The notes beneath the pieces were generated by a model, which had not been told where the DNA came from, did not search any database, and saw only the letters and a list, made by a program, of their open reading frames with translations. From Dasyornis broadbenti (Eukaryota; Chordata; Aves; Passeriformes; Dasyornithidae), in the NCBI GenBank assembly GCA_013397935.1, contig VZRN01006818.1, positions 207,012 to 271,011 on the forward strand: a stretch of 64,000 nucleotides of DNA, read 5' to 3'. The position numbers and the translations under genes were made by a program. Shown piece by piece: positions 1 through 13,700 of the stretch (the stretch's first letter is position 1; each line of letters begins with the position of its first letter).

Positions 1-1570
1 TTGTGCTTCAGACATGTCTAGTATGGAATTTTCTGTTTCTAATGTAAGAAATACCATTGACACTGTATGATTCAGGATATCCTACAGCAGCATAGAAAAA
101 TGACCTGTTCTTGGCTTAGCGTTGTTAATCTGATTCAGTTAACCAAGTATAAAAGAAGTCATGCAGAAAGAACTGGTTGGGTTTCAGTTCCAATTAGAAG
201 TTCACATTCAATTTATGATTGCCCTGAAATTTTAACTCATATTAAAATCATATCATGTTATTTTTACTAATGGATTGATTTAATTAGATTAACCAAATCA
301 AAGCTTTTTATGTAATGGGTATAACTTTAGTTCAAATTTTGTTCATAAGTAGGAATAAGAAATATGGTATGGAGAAAATAAAAACACATTTGAAAAAATT
401 CTGCTTAATTTGAATGAATCCAGAGCAAAATCTACCTTGACATACTTAAGCGTACATTAACCACTGGTGGAGAAGTTGGAGGGGAAGTATGTCTAAAATC
501 AAGATCTTTGTGTAACATTCTATTTTAAGGGAAATACAAGTATTAATAGCTACAGCTGTAATGAAACAATAAGTATAAACAAATAATGAGGGTAGGGATT
601 TGCAACTTTGTGCCCTAGATATTAGACATCACACTGTACTAGGAACTGATAGGTTTGATAGTGTAAACTGGGTCCCTTTTTTCACAGCCTCTGAATAAAA
701 TTTTACCAAAAGCATAATGGTGACATGAGTAATGTATTTGCTCTGTGAATTTTGTTTGAACATTTTCCAAATAGAGATGTGAAAGTACTAAAACTCAGAA
801 AAAAAGAAAGAATTATTAGGAATTAATTGGAAAGAATTAATTATCAAAAAGGTCAACATTTTAAGGATATTCTGATATTGAAAGGAAGAAAAAGTGTTGA
901 AAAATGTAACCAGATCAAAAGTTAGAAATATATTATTTTATCATTATGTGAAAAGCAGATTTCTGAGCAGCTTTCCTAACAGGACATGGAGATACTCTTG
1001 GACATATGTGGGCATGTGTGAACTTCATAAACTTTCATTCGCTCCTATAACCTTTGTTTTGTGGTGTTCAGAATCCCCAGGTGAAATTAAATGTGTGAGG
1101 TATGGCAAACCAACAGAGAGAACAAGGTGTTAAAAATGTTTTGAGTTGGTGTTATGCATGATATGGCTGTTTGTGGCAGATATTTTCCAGTCTGTTTAAG
1201 ATAAGAATCTCCCTCTAGCTGGCACTTGTCTGAGGATCACAGAACAAACCTGTGAATTTGCAGCTTACAAATGACAATTGTGAAGATGTGCATATAATTA
1301 TAGCTATTTCTTGGGTGTGCAGATTAACTTTAACCATGGCAGCTCAAATCAATCTGTTTCAGTTCTTCTGAGACCCTGTCCTGTGTGCTGTCCCCAGAGA
1401 GTCATCATTCAGTTCTGCTCCCTCAACAGTTTCCTTGCAAAGCTGGATGATCAACAAGATAGTTCTTGCAAGCGCCATCACAAGTGAGGGATGGGATAGC
1501 CCAGCCGAAGGACAAGTGAAAGTAACAATGACAGACTGGAGAAGTCTTTTAGGCTTTGCTCATGGAAAAT
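1..1570. other. AT-rich unique DNA, no gene seen
   Basis: No recognisable repeat, RNA gene or coding sequence. Open frames are under 80 codons with no domain-like content. Stops are frequent in all six frames, as expected for intergenic or intronic vertebrate DNA. Confidence 0.6.
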
Positions 1571-1765
1571 TTAGAATCAGAGAATAGGTTTGGTTGGAAG
1601 GGATCTTTAAAGGTATTCTAATCCAACCCCCATGCAATGAGCAGGGACATCTGCTAGACAAAGTTTATTACAGCCTTGTCTAACCTTACCTTAAATTTTT
1701 CTATGGATGGGACATTTGCCAACGCTCCAGGCAACGTGTTGCAATATTCTAGTGTTTATTATAAA
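1571..1765 (-). mobile_element. CR1 LINE, 3' end fragment (minus strand)
   Basis: Read on the plus strand this is the reverse complement of a CR1 3' untranslated end. It starts with the tail-derived 'agaatcagagaatagg', runs through 'ggttggaagggatcttta' and 'ccaacccccatgcaatgagc', and ends in a decayed match to the 'caacctgttccagtg' block. The 3' end therefore lies at the left and the element is heavily 5'-truncated, which is normal for CR1. It is noticeably diverged, so the insertion is old. It has no coding capacity. The right boundary is uncertain by about 20 bases. Confidence 0.85.
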
Positions 1766-1991
1766 TGATCACTTTAAGGTAATTAATAGGATTTAATTTT
1801 TTAAAAAATCAAAGAACTATATTTTGAATTTTCTCAAGGAAAAAAATTTAAATCATTCATTCAATTCGAAAAGGTATGTCAAGCTAAAGTATCCAAATAT
1901 TTCTTTCCCATAAAGGAGAGGCCAGGGAAACTGAAACCTGAAGTGATTTGCTTAAGGTCATAACCAGGAGATAACAATGGAGAAGAGACCC

Positions 1992-2033
1992 GTTTTCCCC
2001 AGTATGAAATCTGTTTTCTTCAGTATGAAATCA
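1992..2033. repeat. Two-copy 21-bp tandem duplication
   Basis: Two adjacent 21-bp units sharing 'cagtatgaaatc' differ at about three positions (1992-2012 and 2013-2033). It looks like a small replication-slippage duplication that has since diverged. Confidence 0.8.
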
Positions 2034-2732
2034 GTTCCCTGTCCACTTCAAGTGGTACCTCCTTAAAGTTTTAACTTCAAAGAGTCCAACTTTTGATATT
2101 TTTAAGCTTTTGTTATAGACTGTTTACGCATTAGGAGATTTTAAAAAGCCCAGTTTCTAGCAGAACAATTTTGATGACTGATATATATGATTTTTAGCTG
2201 CTTTCATTCATCATAACAAAGATGGATCCTAAATCTGTACTTCCATCATCCTTCCAAAAGACAATTCACTGTAATCAGGTTTCACTTGCCAGATTTGCTC
2301 CTTTTTTCAATCCTATGCATTGAGACTTCCACTAAAGCCTCACAAAAAATACTTAGCATCATTGCTGCTTCCTTTTGAAAATACAGCTAAATTATCTGAG
2401 TAGTTATTTTAATAGATTTTATTATCCCTATATCTTTCACTTTTTCAACACAAATGGCTATAATACAGCACAAAATAACACCGATATCTAATATTTTTAG
2501 AATTTAAACCAGTCCCATTTATTATATAAGTGAATTTGAAAATGCATGACAAAATATTTGCTAATATCTACTGTTTTCTCACCAAGAAGGAATATCTTGG
2601 CAGTTTCATTTAAAGACTAAATCAGCATAAATTGGCCAGAGATGTAGTTTCTACATTTAAGGTATTTATTTCTCTTCTTGACAGAGTCTAATCCATATAT
2701 CACTTTTAGAATTCAGTCCTCCTTTTGTCATC

Positions 2733-2735
2733 AAA

Positions 2736-2766
<31 letters not shown>

Positions 2767-2768
2767 AT
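2733..2768. repeat. (AAAT)9 microsatellite
   Basis: Nine perfect copies of the tetranucleotide AAAT (36 bp), followed by a short AG run. The perfect array suggests a recently active, possibly length-polymorphic locus. Confidence 0.97.
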
Positions 2769-5700
2769 AGAGAGAGACAGGAATTGGAAAGACAGCAGTA
2801 ATTCATTTTGAAGTCTAGTGGTACATTGACAACATGAGGTTTTTGAGACTGGAAAATTTTTATGTTTTCTTAAAAATCTAACTATAACAGAATTGAAATT
2901 TAATATGTTAAAGTGATCAACAATACATGCTCAGCATTATATATAAAAATAAATAGTCCTTGCCACAGTCCCTTGCAATCTGACTCATTATCTTTTTATC
3001 ACATTAGGACACAGTGGCTGTGTATCTATTGTTGCTCGAAGTCCCACTTAAATCTAGGCTGCCCACATGCTGGCTTGGATACTAGTTTAAATTACATGCA
3101 GACACCAGTGTGTTTTTTCAATTCTTCTGAACTACCTGTAAATAAATTCAGTCATGAAATTGAAAATTGTTTGAGCTAAATTTTTTTGCTGTCTCTACAT
3201 TGAAATTTTGTCTATCATTCAGGAGACCGAAGGTCAAAAGGACTGTGTTGGCCATCACTAGTCCAGCTAGCATGCAAATTATTTCACTGGACTTCTGATC
3301 AAATGAAACTTCAGGGTACAGAAGGTGTCTATACTGTCCCTATTAAATCTGAGGAAAACCAGCTGTGGCAGAATATTGTATATTGGTTTCACAGATGTAT
3401 GAGAATGGACAGTACTGGGAAAGTGAGTGATGTTTGAATGGCTTTGACTAATATTTAGTGATTTGAAAACTGATAATGTCTTGCTTTTGTGTCATAGGTT
3501 TATACAGACTCCATGCTGTCCTCCTCTTGTATGACCATATGGCATTGAGGAGGCCAAAGAGATTTGGATATAAAAGCACTTGGTCAAAGATATATCCAGT
3601 TTTATTAATTACAAAATCTCCCTGTCCTGTACAGGGGATGGTGCAGTGAGGGAGAGAAGCCAGGTGTCTTAGGGTGATAGTTCTTCATATGGCCACCCTG
3701 TCCCTTCACAGAGATGGTGCAGTCCCAGACAGATTGGATAGATCATTGTGGTTATTCCTGCTAAACTGCACCTCATGGAAATGCTGGATCATGAAGTTTC
3801 TCTGGCCTTCTTTCCACATCCTCACCTTCCTGGAGACAGGAGAAAGCCTCAGGTGATGGGTCTAGCCTCCTGACAATCCTTCCAGAAATTCTTTGACCTC
3901 AGCAGGCCTAATTTTCCTTAATTATAAAGATTAGGTAGATACACTTTGCTAGTGGCTAGTCTTTTCAAACCACAGAGCTGCTTTCTGATTTTCCATTATC
4001 CTTGGTAGTGCTTACAAACTTCTGTTTCTGGTTACTTCTGCAGACTCATATTTTTTGATGATCAAACACAGTGTGCATGCAGAGTTGCATGCAGAGTGTG
4101 GCTCCCTACTTGCTTGAGCACACCAAAACTATTCTATTTGGGAGAGATGATTCATCATATTTCATCTACTGCAGTTACAGCAAAAGCTGGTAGAGTTCAC
4201 AGGTTTATGTTAGCAGCTAGGCTAACTAGACCTCGCTGCTATACCTTCTGATTGAGAATCAGGATCACTGATCGCAGTGCCATAAGCTGGAAAATGGAGC
4301 CTTTTATGTCCAGTCACATTTAGCACAATTATTCCAGAACAATTTTCCCTTGTTTCTCCCAGAAAATGTGAAATGCGTGAGAGATCAGGACAACGTACAA
4401 TGTCATCGAGACTAAGAGAAAAAGGGGTAAAGGGGTAAAAGGAATTCATGGACATCAAGCCCACAACTTAAAAAGGCATCCATAAAACAGTTCTGGTCCT
4501 TAGTTACCAGTCCATCTTGGTTTCATCACCTTGCAGGATGTAGTGTGACTCTACTTCAGCCTTGCAGATGAAGTGGCAGTAAGAGAAAAATCGAAACAGA
4601 GTAATTGTCGTAATGCTCAAGATACTAATGACTTTGAGCTGATAAATTCTTCCCAAACTTGCTAGGTGTCAAATATTGCTTTACAAAGCAAGAAGCACTG
4701 ATTTCTACATGAATGTTGATATAGCATGTTAAAAAGAAAGACTCTAATATGAGGTTTATCTAGGTTCATGGTGTATATAAGTTGATGAAATGTCTGAAGA
4801 AGGGGGATACATCTTTGGTTAAAATATCTAAATTCAGCTGCCTACACATAAGTTGTTTAATGTAAGCCTTATTCTGAAGATATAGTTAATATAGTCTAAA
4901 GCATCTAGAAAGGAGTTCATGTGATCACCCAGGAGAACTATTTTTCTGGTAATCTGAATGACTGTTTAAATTCCACTGACCAGATCCCCTCTGATTATAA
5001 ACAAACCTTAAGGTCATTAACAGGCACCTCAATCTAAATCTCTTAACCCTGACTTGATGCCCACTCTGGGGACTTTGTTCATCTACCTACACAAAGACAT
5101 CTCTGTATGTAAGAGATCTAAGAGACAGAACTCATGTTAAAGTTGATACAGGATGCATGGAATATCTATACTCTTCTGGGTAGGCATTTGGAAACCATAA
5201 CATGGTACCCAGGACATCTTAATAGACATTACACTGGTGATTAGGCAACAAAATCAAGCCCTGGCTTTCATGATATGAGCACCATAAAGTACGGTATTTC
5301 TAACAGACCTACGCTCAACACACAAGCAGCTGACAATAAAAATCAAAACAACCAAAAAAAAAGATCAAATGGCAGTAATGGACCACGATACATTTCATTG
5401 TATTCCCACTGTTACATCACAGTAATGTCTAATCAAGGAACAGAAAAACATTACCTGGTTCAGAATGATCACATTTTTTTGCAGTATTTGAGATGAAGAT
5501 GAAGAGAATGCATGGGAAAAAGTAGCGTCTGACTGAAGCATTTCTACTGCCAGATCATGAACTGGGCAGTCCTCTTATGCTTAGGATGTAATTTCCAGTA
5601 AGAAGTGAATTCCTCACAAAAAGTACTCATATCCAAAAATCAGAACATTAGCTGGTGACAATAATTCAAATGCTGATCTGTTCCAGCTCAGAGCAGACAT

Positions 5701-8700
5701 CTGAATGTCACCATCCAAGTGACTCAGCTAAACTGCCATCTATTCACCATTCTCTCCTGCACTACTTGTAACCAAATCTGTAGCTGTAATAACTTTTAAA
5801 TGAAATGCAAATCTCTTCCCCCCCGAAATGAGCCTACTGATCCACTTCTTAAATAAATTATCCTTTAACAATTGAAAGAGAAAAGAAAAATTGTATTTTC
5901 CCAAAAGACATTCTAGAGTGAGTTCAGCAAAGCCAGATTCTGTGAAAAAATGTGGCTGAATGATGGGAGTAGAGCCCAAAGAGAGTCAGCTGTGCTGTTC
6001 AGAAGCTGTGTATCTTCAAAAGTTTACTTTCAAGTAGATGTGGATAAAAACATTTATTCTGAAGATCAGGTTCTCATGTAAGGGATATTTATAACTAACC
6101 TGGAAACATTGCATTAGGAAGAGAAACTGTCCTATATTTTTCTGGGGCTTGTATTGCTAACTTTATATCAACTTTTTCTGTAAGTAGCACAGCATGAATA
6201 GACACTGAAGGTTTATTTTGGTTTTTATTAATCTTTACTTACCTAATGGAAGAACTTTAAATGTAATTAACTTAAATTACAATAAAGAAGAAAGTTAATG
6301 CAGCCACCTTGAAAACAGAGTATTCAATATTTAAAAGAAATTGTAACTACCAATAGCTTTGAGATCTATGAAACAATTTTTTCCCTTTAAATAGCACACT
6401 TGTGAACACTTACATTATTTTACCCTTCAGTGAAGAAATGTTGTGCCAAATTACTCTGTGTAGAGTGTTTAGGATTTGTTGCATTAATTTCTTTTCTTGG
6501 TGCAGCAACATTTCCATGTGGCATGTATTATAATAACAGACAAAAAAGAAAAATAATCTTTCTACCACTTAATGCATTTAAAGTCTGAATGTCACAAACC
6601 AATTTAATATACTTCTGAAACGTTAACTTGTGATCTTGATTTATATTAAATTTTTATATTAAACTGATCTATTTTAAAATACTTGACATAAATTATTGTG
6701 TTACCCAGTTTACCAAATTTTTTTAAAATACTTACTAATCACTGAATTTGATTGGACATACATTTTCCTAAATTCAAGACTTAAGCCAATGTACAGTAAA
6801 GTAGTTAGAGATAATGTCTTGACAAATGCAGGTAGTGTTGTCCCTTTTAAATTAAAGCTATTATGAGCATTTATTTAGCCACTCTTCCTAGGCTGTCTAA
6901 AAATAAAGCTGTAACTACATTAATAATCAGAAGTTATTTTTATTTTTTGCTTCAGCTTGGCTGAGACTCTCATTATTCTTCTGTGTATAACATGATGCTG
7001 CTTATCAGATACACACAAAATGTTCTCTTTTCAGTATTTTCCACAAAAGATTCCTTTGTTATAATAAACACTCTTCCCACTCCCATTTTACAGCACATGC
7101 TTTTGTTATAGAACACTATTTTAATATTTGGTTTAAAGAATGATTCAGCAGTTCAGTCTTCTTGACATTTTAAAATCTTGCTAGTGCAGAGAGTTTCCAG
7201 ACTCTCAGGAGACAAAAGATGTAAGAAAGGGAGCTCAGCGTTTGTTGTGCAGGAATTGTATGAAGGCAAGCCCTTGGACTATTAAAGAGAATCTTTTCAA
7301 ACACAGTTTATGTAGTTAATTTTACATTGTGAACCACACTCTTTAAAACAGATTTTAAAAGAATTTGCTATTTATTGTAATGTTATAACTATAAAAGCAA
7401 TTTACCAAATATAACCTCTCCCATTATTCTCACTGACAGTATAAGAACCATAATTCTGTTGAAGAGTTTGCAGCGAATGAGTCTTGGAAAGTAAGACTAT
7501 TGTTGGAACAGTTGTGATACAAAGAAGCATTCAGTCTTGAGGATTCAGAGTCAAGCAGAGCATTAACCTGCTAAAGTCATCCTAGCTTGGTGATCAAAGA
7601 GCATCTGACTGCAAATGTCTGGTTGATCTCACAGTACCCAATGAATTTGTGTCACATAATAACTGATATGTTGAAATAAGATACATAAAAAGGGTGTAAT
7701 ATTTATAAGGATCCAGGAACCATAATAAATCATTGATATGATACAAAGTGTAGCGTGTGCAACTTCCAATCTTCCATGTTTGCACAGGAAGTTAGATGCA
7801 AAGAAAACCTTTGAGAGCAGATGATGAAAAATGAAAGTCTCGAGGATATCCACAGATTCAAAAAGCTGCAAGGGTGAGGAAATGTATGATATGAGCAATG
7901 CATAAAAACTTCTTGAGATTTAAATCCTTAAGAGAGAATGCCATGAATTAAACATACTGAATGTAAATCCAATATTATGCAACTAAAACATTTTATTAAG
8001 TTCTTATGAGCTATGTAAGTCTGGAAAATTCTGTGGAAAAATTGTTTGGGAAATTAGAATAAGTAAACCTAAGGTATTAATATGACATAATATCTTGAAT
8101 TGAGCTGTATGGGATTTAAACTAAGAGTAATACAGAGTAACTGTACATCCCCATATGTTGAAATTGTACAGCTGAAATTGTTTTAAACTTCTGAATGTTT
8201 CTACTCAAAAAGAACTCCTTTTGTCACAAAAAACTATAAAATTTTTTTCTGTATAATGTCTTCTCAATACCTTATGTAAGTCATTACATTATGGAATTCC
8301 ATTTTGTATGAGCCTGCAACCAGTTGCAGAAACTGTATCAAGTACTGGTTGTATCAAACCATAGATCAAACAATTTTCTCCTAACATACAAACACCTCTG
8401 AGAATTCAAGAATATGTCTGTTCCACATCAGATAAACTCAGCCCTTTCATACAAGTATTAAAATGTGATTGTACCTCGTAATTTCTTTCAGAACAGAGTA
8501 AATCCAACAAAACCAAGAGAAAAAACTCCAGCTTAACCACTGTCTTTGTGAAGATGGTTCTCACATTGGTTAGGGGATGCTCCTACATGGTGTCCTGCTT
8601 TATCCATCTCCCATGTCCTGCAGGATATCTGAGCTACTGAGCTGGTCTCCCTTTTGTCATTTCTCCTTTGTCAGAAAATTCTATCTGGGGCCTGAGAAGT

Positions 8701-8894
8701 GAAATTTAGATGAAGTTTTTAAAATAACGACTGGTTGTTGCAGTGAAAAGTTTCAGTTTTGGCAAATTCATATTTTTAAGAAAAGTTCCTATCCTATTTC
8801 TCCTTAGAAGAACATATTATGTCATATATCTCCGAAAACAAAGGCATGAAATGGTAGGTAAAATATCAAGTAGCTAACACTTAATATTTTTAGA

Positions 8895-9130
8895 TTGTTA
8901 ATTAGATGTCTTCCTGCTTTTTGTGTGATGAATATTTTGCCATTGGTTGCTAATTATTATAGCAATTAGGTTTAATAAGTCGCAAATTTCACAAGCTTAG
9001 GTCTTCTGGGTTACACTTTAGCCAATAGGGAATGGGTGTTAATTAAGGACAAAGAAAAGAAGAATTAAGAAGATTTGATGGGTTTAAGGAAGCAGCAATT
9101 AAACAAAGTGCTAGAGTGATTTGCATATTT
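8895..9130. promoter_or_regulatory. Candidate conserved non-coding element / enhancer-like stretch
   Basis: Developmental transcription-factor motifs are unusually dense here. Homeodomain-type TAAT cores lie at 8897-8905, 8951-8956, 8963-8969, 9038-9048 and 9096-9103. CCAAT-box motifs lie at 8942-8946 (reverse) and 9021-9029. SOX-like ACAAAG lies at 9049-9054 and about 9103-9108. A perfect POU octamer (ATTTGCAT, the reverse of ATGCAAAT) lies at 9119-9126. Clusters like this are typical of vertebrate conserved enhancers, but AT-rich DNA gives many TAAT matches by chance and conservation cannot be judged from one sequence. Confidence 0.3.
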
Positions 9131-10386
9131 TAATAAGTCAAGAACTCTTAGATATTCAGGAAAAAAGTTACATTTTCATTAGTCAGTGTAATTTTTCCAA
9201 AAGGTTTTTTCAAGTTTTAACACTTTGTCTCCAGAAATACAAGCTGAATGTCAGTTTTAAAGTCTTTATTATTAATGCTTGAAGACTGGTTCCAGACTTC
9301 AAATACGTAGTATTGGTATAAATATGGGCACTAATGGAGCTTGCTCTTAATTACAGAGAACCAAAGTAATGCCCTGAATATGGTATCTACAAAGAAGGGG
9401 CTGCACGGGCTGCCTCACCTGCATCTGTGACATGCTACCAAGTACCAAGAAACTGTATGGCCTGTAAAAAGCAGTTATATGAATTTTAGGGGAAAGAAAC
9501 ACCTTTTTCTTTTCCTGGTGAAAGGAACACAAAATATTAGTAGCAAAGGAAATTTATCTCCTTCAGTAGAGAAAGAAACCACTATACATGTGGCCATTCA
9601 GCAACAGGGCATTGTCAAACCTATAGAATCTTCCTTGGTTCTGGTTTTTTGCACAAAAAATGGACAACCCAACTGTTGGTGTATGGAAAATCCACCTCAA
9701 ATTAGCCCCTAATTCATTAGGAATAGTTCTGAACAGAGTACAAATCACTGTGATCTGGACAAATAGTAATTTTGTTTAGAGCTCAACCTCATTGTTCCAT
9801 CAAACAGTGCATTACACCTGGGCATTTTAACTGTTTAAAACTTTGCAGCTCAGGAAAAGGTCTTACAAAGCACGTTGTAAGGAAGACTCAAATAGCATGC
9901 TCTACTAATAGTATTTGTTCAGAACCAGCTTTTCAGCATTTAAATGTTAACAAGTAGAAGATGATCTGAGTGCAATTCATGCCGGGAGCACCGGTTTCTT
10001 AATGATTATGCTATTGTGTTGTAGCTTAGCATTCACAGTACTAAATTTACATGAGGCAAGAGAGGTGTAAACTGTTGATTTATTCATCAGCTAGTGAGGA
10101 ATTGATGTGAGGAGCTGATCATTAATGTCACCAGAACAATGGATCTATTGAAACCCACTAAAGTTCAAACATCAAACTGCTGAAAATATCTCACAGATGA
10201 CAGACTGGTGAGTAGGACAGCGCTTCTGCAGAGCTCAATATGAGCCTTTTTATTTTTTGGGCTGGGTAGCAGGGAAGGGAGATTGATCAGGCTACTTAAT
10301 GAAGAGGTGAGCAGGAAATGAGGAGAAGTAAGAGATAAGGAAAGAGAAAGTAAGTGTGAAGAGGTTTCCTTGTCTATGGATCAGGC

Positions 10387-10405
10387 AAAAAAAAAAAAAA
10401 AAAAA
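10387..10405. repeat. A19 homopolymer
   Basis: An uninterrupted run of 19 A directly abuts the 3' end of the following minus-strand CR1. CR1 does not normally carry a poly(A) tail, so this may be an independent simple repeat or part of the insertion site. Confidence 0.95.
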
Positions 10406-10716
10406 CATAGAATCATTAAGGGTGGAAAAGGCCTCCAAGATCATTGAGTCCAGCCTTTGCTCAGACACCACCTTGTCAACTAAATCACAGCACTACATGC
10501 CGTGTCCAGTTATTTCTTGAACCCTTCCAGGGATGGTGACCTCATCACTCCCCTGGGCAGTCCATTCCAATGCTTGACAATCGTTTCTGTGAAGAAATTC
10601 TTCCTGATATCCAAACTGAACCTCCCCTGATGCAGCTTAATGCCATTTTATCTTGTCCTGTCACTAGTTGCCTGGGAGAAGAGGCTGACCCTCACCTGGT
10701 TGCAGCCTCCTTTCCA
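10406..10716 (-). mobile_element. CR1 LINE, 3' end (minus strand)
   Basis: A clear reverse-complement CR1 3' end. Blocks in order are 'catagaatcattaagg', 'ggaaaaggcctccaagatc', 'caccttgtcaactaaatc', 'ccttccagggatggtgac', 'gtgaagaaattcttcctga', 'aacctcccctgatgcagc' and 'gcctgggagaagaggctgac'. Similarity stops abruptly after 'cagcctcctttcc'. The 3' end is on the left and the rest of the LINE is missing through 5' truncation. It is moderately diverged and has no intact coding sequence. A minus-strand open frame at 10664-10885 only partly overlaps it and is chance. Confidence 0.95.
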
Positions 10717-13700
10717 TAGAACAGTAATTGTATTGGAATATAGACTGTTCACTAAGCAGAAGAGGAAGAACTTCATTTAGAAAGAGGCAGTTACAGTAAT
10801 GTTGCCATAGGCAGAATAGTAATAAAACCACCTTCCTTCTCTCCAGTTCCTCTTTAGCTACCAACAAAGTAATTTCTAAGCACATGTTATCATTTCAAAG
10901 GTGATAGTCAAAAATTCAGACTCCATCTAGTCTTCTTAACTTCTGAATTCCACTAATCATAAATAATGTTGTATAAATAATCATTTACATATAAATTATC
11001 TTATTTCTGAGGCTGTGAGTGAAAATGTCTTCTGCTCACCTAGCTGATCATTTGGGAGATGCTTAATCAAAGAACAACATAAAAGAAATACCACAGGTCC
11101 TTACACAATAAAAAAGGTGTGGACAATAAAAGTGTTGCCTAATCAGATAAAATTCAAAGATTTATAAATAGAATTTATGGAAAGAACACTTCTTATTTTT
11201 CACTGAACCCTTCTCATTATGGACAATAAAAATATCTACTTTAAGACCACTTCATAATACCTGATTTCAAGCTTTGCTTGAGTATCGCTTCTATTTTGTA
11301 TTACCCTTTCACAGACATTCTGTGAATAGTTCATTATTTCCTCCTGGAGCCAAGAATTTGAAAATCAGTTGCCCGACCTGAAAGAAGTCTTCTATTATCT
11401 CACTGCTCCTTTTCACCACAAGTGCTCCTACCTCCTCACAGATGAAGCCACTGATAAAATTGGTTGGTGAGTTTGTGGGTTATAAGAACGTCTCTGTAGT
11501 CAGCATAGCAGTGGAGCATTGATTGGTGTGACACTTTGACTGAAAAGGGGAAAAAACAGACCTTTCTTTTCGTAGTTATCCAAACTGTAAATCACACAAG
11601 ACATCTTGGACCAGGCTGACAACGTGTTTAGATGAAATGAATGTTGAAATAAAAATAAATGTAAAAGCAGGATTACATGAGACCTGTGGAGTTCTTTGAA
11701 AGGGTGGATTTGAAAAGGTATTAGGTTTTACTGTTAAATAATATCATATACATTACATTTGTAATAATATTACAGTTATATAATAACTAAATTTTTTCTC
11801 TGTCATTTCATAAGAAACCAGTGAAATCAGAGTGATTTTGTATAGATGGCAAGATCACTGGAAAGCTATACTAATACTGTGAATATGGCCAGAGGAATGT
11901 TCTGAAGTAAGAATGAGGTATACACTTCAGTGAAAAATACAGATCAGCATTCAATCTGATCCACCCAAACACGATTCTACAACATACCTGGAACACTTCT
12001 ATCTAAACAACATGTCTGGATTGTATTTGATAATGCAATGGCAAATTTTATCTGTGTGAAGAATAAATGTCTGTCATACATTGTTTGGAAGGTTATTTTT
12101 CAATTGTCTCTGATATTGAGTAGACAGAATACGATCATCAGTGACACAGTTGCTAAGTCTATTAAAATTATTTGGTAATAATAAATGAGCTCATGACTTC
12201 AGGATGAGGACTTCATGCTTGTGGCTACTTCCTGCTTGATATTACACACTGCTAGAGAAATGACTTTTAGTGACCTATGGTAAAAATGTCAAAAGTCGTG
12301 TTTCTTCTATTCTGAAATGAGCAGCCCATGCCTAATGAATGTCCTAAACTCCAAGACAGGAGTTCAAAAGAGAACTTGAATGGGAGGAAATATAACAAGG
12401 GAGACTGAAGACCTCTTGATAACCCTTGATAAAAAGGTCAAATGCAGGAACTATAAATTTTTGTGTAGTGGTTCAAAATGAATGAGATTTTTGTGTGTAA
12501 GGATTATCTCTGTAAGAAAATTACATTAATTCATTTAGTGATTTACAGTTCTTCCAAATGAGAATGTGTAATTGCTGTCAAGAAAGACAATCTATTTCCT
12601 CCCTCATTATACTTTTAACTTTTTAAAATCTGCAAGTTCCTTTGGTCTTCTGTCTTTCTGACAAAAGCCTTGTGGTCATGCTCAGATGTTAAGGACAGAC
12701 TTGAATTAAGAGATGGAACTTGTGTTTAAAAGATGACAGGATTTTAGGCTCATTATGATCACCAAGGAAAGGAACTTACACAGTCATAAACATTCAAATA
12801 ATTTATCATTCAAATCTTACTCAGCTGAGAAATGCCTTTGATGGAGGAGGTGGAGCTGCTAAAAAAATAATGTGAATACTTAACTACAAGCATCAGTTCC
12901 AGAATACAGGAAATGTTTCACTACTGTTGTCTTTAAAACTGTGCATTAAACAAACTCAACTGGACTGTTAATCTTTTTCGTAAAACTACACTTGGCACAT
13001 AAAATTGTCAGTACTCTTTATGTCAAGAATGACAGCACAAATAAAAATCTTTGGAGAACATGAAATTACAGTAGGAAGAAGGTAGAAAAGACACCTTTGT
13101 TTTGCCCATTAAGAGACCAAATTTTCACATTGCACCTATCAAGGTTCAGCTGCTAAATCTTTCCTCTGAGCTCCCCATCTTTGACATCCAGAACATACTG
13201 ACAGGATAGAGCTCACAACTTTATTTGTACCTTGAAATTACAAGCATGCCATATGAAAAGACCTCGAGTGCTCCAAAGTCCTCCAGACCATTTATTTCTA
13301 TATCAGTCCATCAGACTCTTATTATCTACAGTATTCATGTTTGCCTCATTTTTTAATAAACCTTAAAATCAGAAGGACCAGTTCAGAAGTCAGACCATTT
13401 ATTTTGTATTTTGCTTTCAGAAAAATATCATGTATGTGGTTTGGCATTTTATTGACCAAGAAAATTTGTACATATCATTAGTGACAAAGCTCCACTAAGA
13501 AGTGACATCAATTAGGTGTCTGATGAGTACAATTACAGAGGTAGAAGAGGCGGTAAGTGAAAGAAATTAACTTTATACAAGGAAAATAGATACAAATTAT
13601 GTATATGGCAACACTGCAATATTGCTATAACAATAGAAAATTAAAAATTTATCCAACCAAATCAAAAGGTAAAGCTTAAAAGAGAACACAAGTGTGTAGG

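Larger units (their letters stand above)
1766..10386. other. Unique AT-rich DNA with minor tandem repeats
   Basis: About 8.6 kb without a recognisable gene. It contains a 21-bp tandem duplication (1992-2033), an (AAAT)9 microsatellite and a motif-dense stretch near 9 kb, listed separately. The block around 3.6-3.9 kb is more GC-rich than its surroundings but was not recognised. Open frames are all below 90 codons and look like chance. Confidence 0.55.

Noticed and set aside
10387..10405. A19 run as the poly(A) tail of a SINE or processed pseudogene
   Set aside because: The sequence to its left shows no retrocopy, and the right side is a CR1 3' end on the opposite strand, which does not use a poly(A) tail.
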